A stretch of 64,000 bases of DNA from Alphaproteobacteria bacterium (GCA_030065235.1 JASJDC010000002.1:706001-770000); one strand, 5' to 3'. Counted from the first letter of the stretch, positions 8,838-18,257 are shown. The notes: generated from the sequence alone by a model not told the origin. Translations and numbers: made by a program.

Positions 8838-9260
8838 ATGTATGAGTGGATCAAGGCCCTGCATGTCATCGCCATCATCGCCTGGATGGCGGGGCTCCTC
8901 TATCTGCCGCGGCTGTATGTTTACCACTGTGGCGCCGAGCCCGGATCGTCGCTGGATGAGACGCTAAAAGTGATGGAGCGGCGGTTGCTTCGAGCGATTA
9001 TGAACCCGTCGATGCTGGTCAGTTGGGTGTTGGGCCTTTGGGCCGCCTATGAGCTTAACGCTTGGGCGGACGGTTGGTTTCACATCAAGCTGACCCTCGT
9101 TGTCGGCCTGACGATTTCGCACATGGTGATGGCGTCCCATCGGAAGCGTTTTCTGGCCGGTGAAAATCTGAAGTCGGATCGATATTTCCGCGTGCTGAAT
9201 GAGATCCCGACCGTCTTGATGATCGCAATCGTGATTCTGGTGATTGTGAAGCCGTTCTAG
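8838..9260 (+). CDS. hemJ: Protoporphyrinogen IX oxidase HemJ
   Basis: HemJ is the integral-membrane enzyme that oxidises protoporphyrinogen IX to protoporphyrin IX in bacteria lacking HemG or HemY. The 140-residue protein has about four membrane segments and the family motifs ALHVIAIIAWMAGLLYLPRLYVYH at the N terminus and LKLTLVVGLTISHM-like residues in the third segment. The AGGGGGAGGGG tract ending at 8831 is a strong ribosome-binding site. Together with hemE and hemH it completes a late heme synthesis cluster; no hemN, hemF, hemG or hemY is in the window. Confidence 0.93.
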   Translation: MYEWIKALHVIAIIAWMAGLLYLPRLYVYHCGAEPGSSLDETLKVMERRLLRAIMNPSMLVSWVLGLWAAYELNAWADGWFHIKLTLVVGLTISHMVMASHRKRFLAGENLKSDRYFRVLNEIPTVLMIAIVILVIVKPF

Positions 9261-9384
9261 CACGTGCTTCACTCGGCGCTGGCTACAAAGAATGAGCCGG
9301 GCGTGCGCGCTGCGCTGGCTTTTTGATCGCGGTCCGGCTACGGTTTGGATTGTCGATGGGATCGGTCCGGGAGGGGACGGAAAC

Positions 9385-10248
9385 ATGCGGTTTTTGGTTA
9401 TTGCGCTAGCGGCGGCGATCGGCCTTCAGGTCTCGGCCGCCACGGCGGCTGACCTTGCGGGCACGTTGAAACGGATCAGCGATACCGGGCAAATCAATCT
9501 CGGCTATCGGGCCTCTCAACCGCCGATGTCTTTCCAGGACGAGACCGGCAAACCGGTCGGCTATTCTATCGACCTCTGTGATCGCATCGCCGTCGCGGTG
9601 AAGCAGAGGCTGGACCGCAGCGACATCACGGTGAATTACATACCCGTGACGGCGGAGAACCGGTTCGATTCCATTATCGCCGGCGATATCGACTTGCTGT
9701 GTGGCGCGACGACCAAGACTCTAGGGCGGTCCGAACGTGTTGGCTTCACTCAACTGACGTTTGTGACCGGCGGCGCGCTGCTGAGCCGAGATGACAACCG
9801 GGTGCTTGGCGTGGATGCGTTGAACGGTCGGCGCGTCGGCGTTGTGTCGAACACGACAACCATTGTGGCTTTGGATAACGCCATCAGTGAAATGTTGGTC
9901 GATGCGGAGATTGTGCCTTTGGAATCCTCGGTTCAGGGCATGGAAATGCTCGACGCCGGCGAAATAGACGCGTTCTCTGCCGACCAGGTCGTACTGGTCG
10001 GGCAGGTTGTTTCCCGCAACACCGACTCAAAATATTTCCTTGCGGAAGAGCTGTTCTCGTTCGAGCCCTTTGCGTTGGCGCTGGCCCGTGGGGACCCGGA
10101 TTTTGAGCTTGTGGCCAATAGCGCCCTGGCGCAGCTCAGCCGCACCGGCCAGATTCGGGCGATTTATCAGAGATGGTTCGGCAGCTTCAAGCAAAGCGCG
10201 CCGGCGGCGCTTCAGGCTCTGTATCAGCTTGGCGCGACGCCGGAATAG
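9385..10248 (+). CDS. ABC transporter periplasmic binding protein, amino-acid type (family 3), orphan
   Basis: The 287-residue product has a signal peptide (MRFLVIALAAAIGLQVSAATA, cleavage near residue 22) and a full type-3 solute-binding domain: GYSIDLCDRIA, the RFDSIIAGDIDLLCGATTKT-like core and the closing IYQRWFGS. Proteins of this family bind polar amino acids in the periplasm and pass them to an ABC permease. The ATG at 9385 follows GGGAGGGG; a longer frame to 9292 would bury the signal peptide. No permease or ATPase lies beside it, so its partner must be elsewhere or it acts as a sensor or scavenger. Confidence 0.85.
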   Translation: MRFLVIALAAAIGLQVSAATAADLAGTLKRISDTGQINLGYRASQPPMSFQDETGKPVGYSIDLCDRIAVAVKQRLDRSDITVNYIPVTAENRFDSIIAGDIDLLCGATTKTLGRSERVGFTQLTFVTGGALLSRDDNRVLGVDALNGRRVGVVSNTTTIVALDNAISEMLVDAEIVPLESSVQGMEMLDAGEIDAFSADQVVLVGQVVSRNTDSKYFLAEELFSFEPFALALARGDPDFELVANSALAQLSRTGQIRAIYQRWFGSFKQSAPAALQALYQLGATPE

Positions 10249-10351
10249 CGCGTTTATGCGCCGCGGCGTCGCCCTAAGCCGCGTCCATAGCGCCTTTGGA
10301 TGATGTGAACGGGCGTGCGACTGTTTTGAGCCCGCGCGACGTAATCGTCGT

Positions 10352-10380
10352 TTGACAGTAAAACCGCCTTCCGTTACTTA
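10352..10380 (+). promoter_or_regulatory. Candidate rho promoter
   Basis: A consensus -35 hexamer TTGACA is at 10352-10357, with a weak -10 around 10374-10380 (TTACTTA). A short palindrome CGACG-TAAT-CGTCG at 10337-10350 abuts the -35 and could be an operator. The remaining ~130 bases before the rho ATG have no coding frame, consistent with the long leader used for rho autoregulation in other bacteria. The -10 match is poor, so this is tentative. Confidence 0.35.
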
Positions 10381-10512
10381 AGTTCTACTCCCGGTCGGGA
10401 GATTTCCCGTTATCGCGATTCCCGTTTTTCGAGCCACGTCCGTTGGTTCGCGCCTGCGATACCCCAACCTCTTGAAAATCTGTGATTTTCCATCCTCATT
10501 TGAGCGCCCGCC

Positions 10513-11775
10513 ATGCATCTTAAAGAGTTGAAGACCAAGTCGCCGCCGGAACTGCTGTCCTTCGCGGAAGAGCTGGAGATCGAGAACGCCAGCACCATGC
10601 GGAAGCAGGAACTGATGTTCGCCTGCCTCAAGCAACTGGCGAATAATAACGTGGCGATCTATGGCGAAGGCGTTTTGGAGGTGCTGCAGGACGGCTTCGG
10701 TTTCCTGCGCTCGCCGGAGGCCAACTATCTTGCCGGACCGGACGACATCTATGTCAGCCCCAGCCAGATCCGGCGCTTCGGACTGCGCACCGGCGACACG
10801 GTCGAGGGCCAGATCCGCGCGCCGAAGGATGGCGAGCGGTACTTCGCGCTTCTGAAAGTGAATACGGTCAATTTTGACGAGCCCGAACGCGTCCGCCATC
10901 GGATCAATTTCGACAATTTGACGCCGCTCTATCCGGACGAGAAACTGAATCTCGAGGTCGAGACGACGGACGGCAAAGTCTCGGATCGCTCGACGCGTGT
11001 GATCGATTTGATCTCGCCGCTGGGTAAGGGCCAGCGTGCATTGATCGTCGCCCCGCCGCGCACCGGTAAGACCATGCTGATGCAGCATATCGCGCACGCC
11101 ATCTCGCACAGTCACCCGGAGGCTTATCTTTTGGTTCTGCTGATCGACGAGCGGCCGGAAGAAGTCACCGACATGCAGCGCTCGGTGAATGGCGAGGTCG
11201 TCAGCTCGACTTTCGACGAACCGGCCAACCGGCATGTGCAGGTCGCGGAAATGGTGATCGAAAAGGCCAAGCGCCTGGTCGAGCACAAGCGCGATGTGGT
11301 GATCCTGCTCGATTCCATTACGCGTCTGGCGCGCGCCTATAACACAGTCGTTCCGAGCTCCGGCAAGGTGCTGACCGGCGGTGTGGACGCCAACGCCCTG
11401 CAGCGCCCGAAACGCTTTTTCGGCGCGGCGCGGAATATCGAGGAAGGCGGTTCGCTGACCATCATCTCGACCGCGCTGATCGATACCGGCAGCCGGATGG
11501 ATGAGGTGATCTTCGAAGAGTTCAAAGGCACCGGCAATTCCGAGATCATCCTCGACCGCAAACTCAGCGACAAGCGGACCTTCCCGGCGATCGACATTAC
11601 GAAGTCCGGCACCCGGAAAGAGGAGTTGCTGGTCGACAAAGCGGTCTTGAGCAAAATGTGGGTGCTGCGCCGTATCCTGATGCCGATGGGCGTCGTCGAT
11701 GCGATGGAGTTCCTGCTCGACAAGCTGAAGGACACGAAGAACAACAACGACTTCTTCGATTCCATGAACCAGTGA
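10513..11775 (+). CDS. rho: Transcription termination factor Rho
   Basis: Rho is the hexameric RNA-dependent ATPase/helicase that ends transcription at C-rich untranslated RNA. The 420-residue protein begins with the N-terminal helical domain ([21 protein letters not shown]), then the cold-shock-like RNA-binding fold including DGFGFLRSP, and the ATPase domain with Walker [10 protein letters not shown] near residues 180-188 and Walker [18 protein letters not shown]-terminal RKEELL and the length are standard. Tandem stop codons TGA TAA close the gene. Confidence 0.97.
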   Translation: MHLKELKTKSPPELLSFAEELEIENASTMRKQELMFACLKQLANNNVAIYGEGVLEVLQDGFGFLRSPEANYLAGPDDIYVSPSQIRRFGLRTGDTVEGQIRAPKDGERYFALLKVNTVNFDEPERVRHRINFDNLTPLYPDEKLNLEVETTDGKVSDRSTRVIDLISPLGKGQRALIVAPPRTGKTMLMQHIAHAISHSHPEAYLLVLLIDERPEEVTDMQRSVNGEVVSSTFDEPANRHVQVAEMVIEKAKRLVEHKRDVVILLDSITRLARAYNTVVPSSGKVLTGGVDANALQRPKRFFGAARNIEEGGSLTIISTALIDTGSRMDEVIFEEFKGTGNSEIILDRKLSDKRTFPAIDITKSGTRKEELLVDKAVLSKMWVLRRILMPMGVVDAMEFLLDKLKDTKNNNDFFDSMNQ

Positions 11776-11883
11776 TAAGATCACTTTGAACCTGCGCCGT
11801 GTCATCTGGCGGAGCCGGTTCGAGGGTGAGAGCCTCAATGCCGATCAACGGCTCAAGGCGACATGTAATTGTATCGTCAGAAG

Positions 11884-13044
11884 CTAGTGAATCGGGCCGA
11901 AAACGTAGTGCGTCCAGCTCGTCATACGCAGAAGAATTCTGCGCAAGAGTGAGATTTCATGGATCAGGAATGTGTCGTCGTTATACACGGCGACCTCCGC
12001 CGAAACGCCGGTCGGTAGTGACAATGCGCGGTTTCCCGCGTCAAGCAGAATGCCAACAGGCACGCGGCCTTGCGAGACATCGCCGAATCCAACCAAGGCG
12101 CCGGTCGCCTGTATTTCGCCCTGGGCGAGAACAGGCTGAATGAAGTCAACCTTGCCTTTGAAGACGCGGCCTGGAATCGACGGAAAGATTACCTCGGCGT
12201 CGTTTCCCGGCTCTATTCGCTTCAGCGAATTTTGCAGGAAGGACCCAATAAGGCGGGTTTGCTCGTCGTGGACAAAGACCATAGTCGGCCGTAGCACCAT
12301 GGGAACGGCAATCATGCCTGGCCGTAGGAGAAGTTGTGTGACCTGACCGTCAGTCGGGGCGTGCATCACGGTCTGTTCGAGATCGAACTTGGCGGCGCTC
12401 AACCTGGCCTTGGCCTGTGCGATTACGGTGTTGACGCCGCCTATTTCTGAGTCGAGCCTTAACCTGGCGCTCTGCGAATCGGCGGTTGCAACCCTGAGAT
12501 TGGCCTCCGCGGCTTCGTAGGTTTCCCTGGCCTCGACCACCCGGGCCTCCGGAAATGGCAAGGCGCGGCCTTCCGTTCTGGCGTTTTCATTCGCTGTGGC
12601 CAGGCGATCGTACCGGTCTTTCGCGCGGTCCCGCTCAGCCCGCTCGTTCTCCACCTCGGCCTGAGTTTCGGCGAACTCCTGCTGCAATATCTTCACCGCT
12701 TTTTTCGCCTGCGCCAGGTTGGCTTCCTGCTCGTCAACCTCGGCCTGATACGGTGTTGGATCGATCTTGAACAGGACATCGCCTTGCTTCAGCGGCGTGT
12801 TCGGCGTGATTGGAACCTCGATAACGCGCCCATTCACGAGCGGTACGATCGGCGTCGTCACGGTCACAGTCCGCGCAACGTTCGTGAAAGGGTGGTGGTA
12901 GTTCATCACGATGATCAGACCGCCAATCATGAAAACCGCGCCGAGGATCGCGGTTGGCACCGTGAAACTGTTGAGCGGAATTCTGAATATCTTGAAGATT
13001 ACGCAGGCGATCGCGGCGTATGTCAGGAGCAACATCAGTTCCAT
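11884..13044 (-). CDS. HlyD/EmrA-type membrane fusion protein, YiaV-like
   Basis: The 386-residue protein has two N-terminal hydrophobic segments (about residues 3-20 and 28-48), a biotinyl-lipoyl-like half around residues 70-100 (LVNGRVIEVPITPNTPLKQGDVLFKIDP region), a long helical hairpin to about residue 230, and the return half with MHAPTDGQVTQLLLRPG. This is the periplasmic adaptor architecture. AAGGAG nine bases before the ATG at 13044 fixes the start. It follows a DUF3302 gene exactly as yiaV follows yiaW in E. coli. No MFS, RND or ABC pump gene is adjacent, so the exporter role is unproven. Confidence 0.85.
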   Translation of the reverse strand: MELMLLLTYAAIACVIFKIFRIPLNSFTVPTAILGAVFMIGGLIIVMNYHHPFTNVARTVTVTTPIVPLVNGRVIEVPITPNTPLKQGDVLFKIDPTPYQAEVDEQEANLAQAKKAVKILQQEFAETQAEVENERAERDRAKDRYDRLATANENARTEGRALPFPEARVVEARETYEAAEANLRVATADSQSARLRLDSEIGGVNTVIAQAKARLSAAKFDLEQTVMHAPTDGQVTQLLLRPGMIAVPMVLRPTMVFVHDEQTRLIGSFLQNSLKRIEPGNDAEVIFPSIPGRVFKGKVDFIQPVLAQGEIQATGALVGFGDVSQGRVPVGILLDAGNRALSLPTGVSAEVAVYNDDTFLIHEISLLRRILLRMTSWTHYVFGPIH

Positions 13045-13057
13045 GACGTTAGACTCC

Positions 13058-13435
13058 TTACGACGTCGGTGCTTCTCCGGACACCGACTGCTTCGATGAT
13101 TTGTCGGTCTGGCCGCTCTCAAACGCCGCTACGCGCTTCTCGAGAGCGGCCAATTTATCGAGCATCTGTTGGTTGCTGGCGCTCGATTCAGAGGAGAACT
13201 GATAGCCGCGGTCAGCGTCGTAGAGCGTCGCCCAGATCCAAAGAAATGGCCAGATGGCGTGCAGCGTGAACATGCTCACCCAGCCGCCATAGTGGATCGC
13301 TTCCTGATGCGGATGATTGCGCTTCTGCGCGATCTTATAGGGAATGTCGTGGATGAAGATGATGGCGTAGATCAGAAACAGCGCGACGAATACGATCAAG
13401 CCCAACGCGACGTATTCTAGAGGTCCCCGGTCCAT
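13058..13435 (-). CDS. DUF3302 small membrane protein, YiaW-like
   Basis: The 125-residue protein has an N-terminal membrane segment (residues 7-28), the strongly conserved HDIPYKIAQKRNHPHQEAIH block and a second segment HAIWPFLWIWATLYD, all matching the DUF3302/YiaW family. The Ser/Glu-rich tail includes a short coiled coil. It lies 13 bases upstream of the membrane fusion protein and is surely its operon partner. The biochemical role of the pair is not established. A perfect 10-bp inverted repeat (13111-13120 with 13142-13151) lies within its coding sequence. Confidence 0.85.
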   Translation of the reverse strand: MDRGPLEYVALGLIVFVALFLIYAIIFIHDIPYKIAQKRNHPHQEAIHYGGWVSMFTLHAIWPFLWIWATLYDADRGYQFSSESSASNQQMLDKLAALEKRVAAFESGQTDKSSKQSVSGEAPTS

Positions 13436-13565
13436 TACTATCTCCTACCAATAGGCTAGCATGTCCCATTTTTGAGCTTTCACAGTGCGCTCCTTTGACG
13501 CGCTGATCAAGTTCGGTGCGCCCTTGTTGGGGTGCTGGATGCTCGACTTTTTGCGCCGACGAGGC

Positions 13566-14534
13566 CTATGGGATGAGGATGGTCGAGCCTGTGGTTTTGC
13601 GGGCTTCCAGATCGGCATGCGCTTGGGCCGCCTCGGTCAGCGGGTAGGTCTGGTTCACTTCGATTTTCAGACCTTTCTGAACCGCCTCGAAGAGCGAGGA
13701 GGCCGATAGGGTGAGGTCGGCGCGGGTCGCCGTATAGCTCATCAAGGTCGGTCGCGTGACATAGAGCGAACCTTTCTGCGAGAGCACACCCAGATTGACC
13801 GGCGGAACGGGTCCGGAAGCGTTGCCGAAACTGACGAGCATGCCCCGCGGTCTCAGACAATCGAGCGACAGATCCCAAGTGGCGGCGCCGACCCCGTCAT
13901 AGGCAACGGGAACCCCGGCGCCGTCGGTGAGGTCTTTCACCGCCCCGATCACGTCATCGTCGTAGTGAAGTACATGATCACAGCCATGCGCCTTGGCCAG
14001 GTCCGCCTTCTCCGGCGATCCGGCCGTGCCGATCACGGTCGCGCCGATCTGTTTCAGCCATTGGCAGGCGATCAGGCCGACGCCGCCCGCGGCTGCGTGA
14101 AACAGCACGACATCGCCGGGCTGCACCGCATAGGTGCGACGGATCAGATATTCCACGGTCATGCCTTTCAGCATCATTCCGGCGGCTTGGCGCGTGTCGA
14201 TCCCATCGGGCAGCTTCACCGCTTTCTCCGCTGGCATGACCCGTGCCTCGGCATAGGCGCCGATCGGACCGACTCCATAGGCGATCCTGTCGCCGGGCTG
14301 AAAGTCGCTTACCGAGGGGCCGACAGCGTCGACAACGCCCGCCGCCTCCAGGCCGATGCCGGAGGGCAAGGGGAGCGGATACAGGCCGCTGCGGTGATAG
14401 GTGTCGATATAATTCAGTCCAACCGCGTCATGGGTCACGCGGATCTCGCCGGGGCCCGGATTGCCGATCTCGGCCTCTTGGACGGTCAGGACTTCTGGTC
14501 CGCCGGTTTCTGCGAATTGAATCACGGTCGCCAT
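13566..14534 (-). CDS. Zinc-independent quinone oxidoreductase (MDR family)
   Basis: The 322-residue protein matches NADPH:quinone reductases of the medium-chain dehydrogenase superfamily: VTHDAVGLNYIDTYHRSGLYP near residue 40, GLEAAGVVDAVG, and the nucleotide-binding AAAGGVGLIACQWLKQIGA near residue 150. The zinc-ligand cysteines of alcohol dehydrogenases are absent, as expected for Qor. It probably reduces quinones by single electrons using NADPH. GGGAGAG six bases before the ATG supports the start. Confidence 0.9.
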   Translation of the reverse strand: MATVIQFAETGGPEVLTVQEAEIGNPGPGEIRVTHDAVGLNYIDTYHRSGLYPLPLPSGIGLEAAGVVDAVGPSVSDFQPGDRIAYGVGPIGAYAEARVMPAEKAVKLPDGIDTRQAAGMMLKGMTVEYLIRRTYAVQPGDVVLFHAAAGGVGLIACQWLKQIGATVIGTAGSPEKADLAKAHGCDHVLHYDDDVIGAVKDLTDGAGVPVAYDGVGAATWDLSLDCLRPRGMLVSFGNASGPVPPVNLGVLSQKGSLYVTRPTLMSYTATRADLTLSASSLFEAVQKGLKIEVNQTYPLTEAAQAHADLEARKTTGSTILIP

Positions 14535-14618
14535 GTCTTCTCTCCCTTATCGTCGTAGTCAGCACCGTATCAGCGTAGGGTCGTCACTATAGCCGCGACC
14601 CGAATTCGGACTGCTTCT

Positions 14619-16682
14619 TTATTGAAATAACTGTTCTTCCAGCTCGCCGGGATCGCTGATCGGCAGCGAGCATGTCCCGGCGCGGCAAATGAATAGGGCT
14701 GCCGGAGAACCGGCCGCGCGGCTGGCGAGTTGCGCCTGAGCGGGATGGTCCTCTGGCAGCTCGGCGTTGGCGGGCAGCCGGGTGAGGACGGCGTTGCGCA
14801 AGGGCGCGGTTCGCGCCAGGCGCCAAAGGTCTTCAGCGGCGCGCGCATCGGCGCCTTCATGCAGCACGAGTTGCACCGGGTCGCTTAGGAAATCGGCCGC
14901 GGCCAGCAGCGTTGCATAGGGGAAGAAATTGCGCTGAAGTTCGCCGGCGAACGCCATAATCACCGCTTCCGCACGCTGACGATAGGTATCGTCGCCGGTC
15001 AAAAGCCAGAGGCGCACGCAGGTTTCAGCCGCCATCCCGTTCCCGGCCGGCTCCGCCGTATCGGTCGCCGTTCTCAACCGCAGCAGAAGGTCCGAAGCGT
15101 CGTCCGCCGTGTTGTGATAGCCGCCGCTGTCGGCGTCGAGAAAATGACGATCCAAGACCGCGATCCAGGTTGCGGCTTGAGAAAGATAGGCGCCATCGCC
15201 CGTCGCTTCGTGAAGCGTCATGGCGGCGCGCGCCATGGCGGCGTAGTCCGCCAGCATACCGGCATGCTGCGCCCGGCCGCGGGCCCAGGAATGAAACAAT
15301 CGGCCATCCGGGCCAGCGAGGGAGTCTTGGATGAAGGCGAAGGCGGCGCGGGCGCTTTCGAGCCAGTCCGACCGATCGAACGCGGCGGCGGCCTTGGCGA
15401 TGGCGTGGATGGCCAGACCGTTCCAATCGGCCAGCACTTTTGTGTCCTTCTCCGGCGGCGGTCGTTTGGCGCGGGCCTCAAGCAAGACCGACCGGCAACG
15501 CGCCAATATCGCCTCATCCTCGGGCGCCAGTATCGTGTCCAGGGAGTTCAGCCTGTTGAGGATGGTCACGCCTTCCCAATTGCCCCCGTCTGTGACGCCA
15601 TAGACCGCATTGAAGAGCGCGGCGTCCTCCCCAAGCAGCGCATCCACGTCGGACTTGGTCCAGACATAGAATTTGCCTTCGACGCCTTCGGAGTCGGCGT
15701 CTCGGGCGCTGGCGAAGGCGGGCTGGTCGGCGGCGAGATCCGAGACCACCCAACCGATCGTCTCCTCGATCCGCCGCGCCAGCAGGTCGCGGAACTGCGC
15801 ATCGGGCGTGGTCGCCTCCGCCTTCCAGACATCGACCGCCAGATCGACCAATTGGGCGTTGTCATAGAGCATTTTCTCGAAATGCGGCACGAGCCAGTGC
15901 TGGTCGACGGAATAGCGCGCCATGCCGCCGCCCAGATGGTCGTAAATCCCGCCCTGGCAGATATGCAGCAGGGTCTTGCGTATCGCGTCGGCGAGGCGGT
16001 TGTGTCGCAAAGTCGGGTCGGCGCGCTGCGCCGCGCGCCAGACCAGGGCCAGGGTTGGGCCTTGCGGGAATTTCGGCGCGCCGCCGATGCCGCCGTCGAT
16101 GGGGTCGAATTCCTGCAACAGGCGTTCGGCGATACGGTCCTGAAGTTCGGGTCCTGGAACCGCGCCCGGTTCGCTCTGCTCCAGGCGGCGCAGGCCTTTG
16201 CGCAAGGCGTCGGCGTTGCTGCGCACACCACTCGGATTCTTACGGTAGGTCTCGGCGATGCTCTGTAGAACGTCAGGAAAGCCCGGCCGTCCGTAACGCG
16301 GTTCGGGCGGGTAGTAGGTGCCGCCCCAGAAAGGTTCGCCGGCGGGGGTGAGAAACATGGTCAGCGGCCAGCCGCCTTGTTCGCCCATCATGGCCAAGGC
16401 GGATTGATAGATTGCGTCGATATCCGGGCGTTCCTCGCGATCGACCTTGATGTTGATGAACAGGTCGTTCATCAGCGCGGCGATATCGGCGTTTTCGAAA
16501 CTCTCATGCGCCATGACATGGCACCAGTGACAGGCGGCGTAGCCGACCGAGAGCAGGATAGGCCGGCCGCTATCGCGCGCTTCGGCGAGGGCCGTGTCGC
16601 CCCAGGGCCGCCAATGGACGGGATTGTCCTTGTGCTGGAGCAGATAAGGGCTTGTTTCCCGGTGCAAGATGTTTTCTGTCAC
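14619..16682 (-). CDS. Thioredoxin-domain-containing protein, DUF255/YyaL (spermatogenesis-associated protein 20-like)
   Basis: This 687-residue protein begins with the family signature NILHRETSPYLLQHKDNPVHW, a thioredoxin-like domain with the CHWC active-site pair (GYAACHWCHVMAHESFEN) and QGGWPLTMFLTPAGEPFWGGTYYPP, followed by an alpha/alpha-barrel like those of sugar epimerases from about residue 200. Function is unknown in bacteria. The frame opens at 16886, but the GTG at 16682 begins exactly where family members begin; the 68 upstream residues lack homology signals. Confidence 0.9.
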   Translation of the reverse strand: MTENILHRETSPYLLQHKDNPVHWRPWGDTALAEARDSGRPILLSVGYAACHWCHVMAHESFENADIAALMNDLFINIKVDREERPDIDAIYQSALAMMGEQGGWPLTMFLTPAGEPFWGGTYYPPEPRYGRPGFPDVLQSIAETYRKNPSGVRSNADALRKGLRRLEQSEPGAVPGPELQDRIAERLLQEFDPIDGGIGGAPKFPQGPTLALVWRAAQRADPTLRHNRLADAIRKTLLHICQGGIYDHLGGGMARYSVDQHWLVPHFEKMLYDNAQLVDLAVDVWKAEATTPDAQFRDLLARRIEETIGWVVSDLAADQPAFASARDADSEGVEGKFYVWTKSDVDALLGEDAALFNAVYGVTDGGNWEGVTILNRLNSLDTILAPEDEAILARCRSVLLEARAKRPPPEKDTKVLADWNGLAIHAIAKAAAAFDRSDWLESARAAFAFIQDSLAGPDGRLFHSWARGRAQHAGMLADYAAMARAAMTLHEATGDGAYLSQAATWIAVLDRHFLDADSGGYHNTADDASDLLLRLRTATDTAEPAGNGMAAETCVRLWLLTGDDTYRQRAEAVIMAFAGELQRNFFPYATLLAAADFLSDPVQLVLHEGADARAAEDLWRLARTAPLRNAVLTRLPANAELPEDHPAQAQLASRAAGSPAALFICRAGTCSLPISDPGELEEQLFQ

Positions 16683-16901
16683 GGCGCGTCTTCTGGCTGG
16701 CAGGATTGGATTGGCGGAAGTCGGGGGCGCGCGCTGAGTTATAAGGGCGCCGGGCGTTCTGTCATCCTCGAAACGGTCCGTGGCTTCCACCGCTCTTGCA
16801 AAGTGGTGCGTGTTGTGGCGGGGCAGTCGTTTTGAGACGTTATCGATCTCTGGATTTAGAGGCCGCTTGGGTTCGAAACTCAACATGTTGAGGTGAATGG
16901 G

Positions 16902-18221
16902 ATGAGCGCCGGCGATACGATCTTCGCCTTGTCCAGTCCGCCCGGCCGTGGCGGGGTGGCGGTGTTCCGCGTTTCAGGTCCGGACGCGCGGACCGCGTTT
17001 GGCTTGTTTCACGTGAAACAGCCGGCGCCGCGGGTCGCGTCGCGGGCCACGTTGCGCACTGATGTGCGTGAGCCGATCGACGATGCGCTGGTCTTGTGGT
17101 TTCCCGGCCCGAAGAGTTTTACCGGCGAAGACAGCGTCGAACTCCACACCCATAGCGGTCTGGCGGTGATCCAGGCGGTGTTGGACGCGCTGGGGGCTGC
17201 GTCAGGATTTCGGCTGGCTGAGCCTGGGGAGTTCGCGCGTCGCGCCTTCGATCATGGCAAAATCGATTTGGTCGAGGCGGAGGGGCTGCTTGACCTGATC
17301 GATGCGGAAACCCAGGCCCAACGGCGTCAGGCTTTGCGCCAATATGGCGGCGCGCTCAGCGCGCTCTATGAGGCTTGGCAGCACCGGATCGCGGATTGGT
17401 TGGCTCAGCTGGAGGCGGAAATCGATTTTGGCGATGAGGGGGATGTCGTCGAGACCCTCCGGAGCCTCGATGGTGCGGCGATTGAAGCGCTAATCGATGA
17501 GATGGATCGGCATCTGGCGGATAGCCGGCAAGGTGAAATTCTTCGAACCGGTCTGCGGGTGGCTATTGTGGGCGCGCCGAATGTCGGCAAATCGAGCCTG
17601 TTGAACTCTCTGGCCAAACGGGATGCGGCGATTGTGTCGGAGTTCGCCGGCACCACGCGCGATCGGATTGAGGTGGCGCTCGATATTGCCGGATTCCCGG
17701 TGCATTTGGTTGATACGGCTGGCCTCCGCGAGACGGCGGATCCGGTGGAGCAAGAGGGTGTTCGACGGTCCCTACGGTCTGCTCAAGAGGCGGACCTGGT
17801 TCTAGATGTCCGCGCTGTTGGATCTGACCCGCTGGGCGCGGGGTTTGACCATAATGCGCCAATACTAAGGGTGTTGAACAAAGGGGATCTGTTGCCCGAG
17901 CAAAAGCTGGATTTAACGGAGGATATTGATCTAGTCGTCTCGGCGCATACCGGTGCTGGTATTGATCGGTTGGAGGCGGCTTTGGCGGAGAAGGTTGGCG
18001 CGCTTTCCGCATCGGAGACGCCGGTGATTACGCGGGAACGTCATCGGTTGGCGGTTACGTCAGCGCAGGATGGGTTGAAAGCGGTATTGCTGGAGCAGGA
18101 TCCGGTTCTGGCTGCAGAAAGGCTGCGGAGATCGCTGACGGACCTCGCCCGCGTCGTTGGACGGCTTGATGTGGAGCAGCTCTTAGATCGGATCTTCTCG
18201 CAATTCTGCATTGGCAAATAG
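16902..18221 (+). CDS. mnmE: tRNA uridine-5-carboxymethylaminomethyl(34) synthesis GTPase MnmE
   Basis: MnmE acts with MnmG to install the carboxymethylaminomethyl group at wobble uridine 34 of tRNAs. The N terminus TIFALSSPPGRGGVAVFRVSG, the FTGEDSVELHTHSG folate-binding region, the G1 loop GAPNVGKSS, G3 DTAGLRE and the terminal Cys-Ile-Gly-Lys are all present. GAGG eight bases ahead favours the ATG at 16902 over a GTG at 16893, giving 439 residues. Codons for Leu-Phe-His-Val-Lys-Gln near residue 37 contain a perfect parS site. Confidence 0.96.
   Translation: MSAGDTIFALSSPPGRGGVAVFRVSGPDARTAFGLFHVKQPAPRVASRATLRTDVREPIDDALVLWFPGPKSFTGEDSVELHTHSGLAVIQAVLDALGAASGFRLAEPGEFARRAFDHGKIDLVEAEGLLDLIDAETQAQRRQALRQYGGALSALYEAWQHRIADWLAQLEAEIDFGDEGDVVETLRSLDGAAIEALIDEMDRHLADSRQGEILRTGLRVAIVGAPNVGKSSLLNSLAKRDAAIVSEFAGTTRDRIEVALDIAGFPVHLVDTAGLRETADPVEQEGVRRSLRSAQEADLVLDVRAVGSDPLGAGFDHNAPILRVLNKGDLLPEQKLDLTEDIDLVVSAHTGAGIDRLEAALAEKVGALSASETPVITRERHRLAVTSAQDGLKAVLLEQDPVLAAERLRRSLTDLARVVGRLDVEQLLDRIFSQFCIGK
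17005..17020. other. parS: parS centromere site 1 (inside mnmE)
   Basis: The 16-bp perfect palindrome TGTTTCACGTGAAACA equals the conserved chromosomal parS consensus bound by ParB. It overlaps the coding frame of mnmE. The parA-parB genes are about 4 kb downstream and two more identical sites follow, which makes the identification very secure. Confidence 0.95.
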
Positions 18222-18241
18222 CGGCGCCGTTCGCATATCGG

Positions 18242-18257
18242 TGTTTCACGTGAAACA
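18242..18257. other. parS: parS centromere site 2 (mnmE-mnmG gap)
   Basis: A second copy of TGTTTCACGTGAAACA, identical to sites 1 and 3, lies 20 bases after the mnmE stop in the intergenic gap. This is the only one of the three not constrained by a protein-coding frame. Confidence 0.95.

Noticed and set aside
9261-9266. CACGTG core suggesting a fourth parS
   Set aside because: The flanks are TCTAG and CTTCA, not TGTTT and AAACA, so only the central six bases match.
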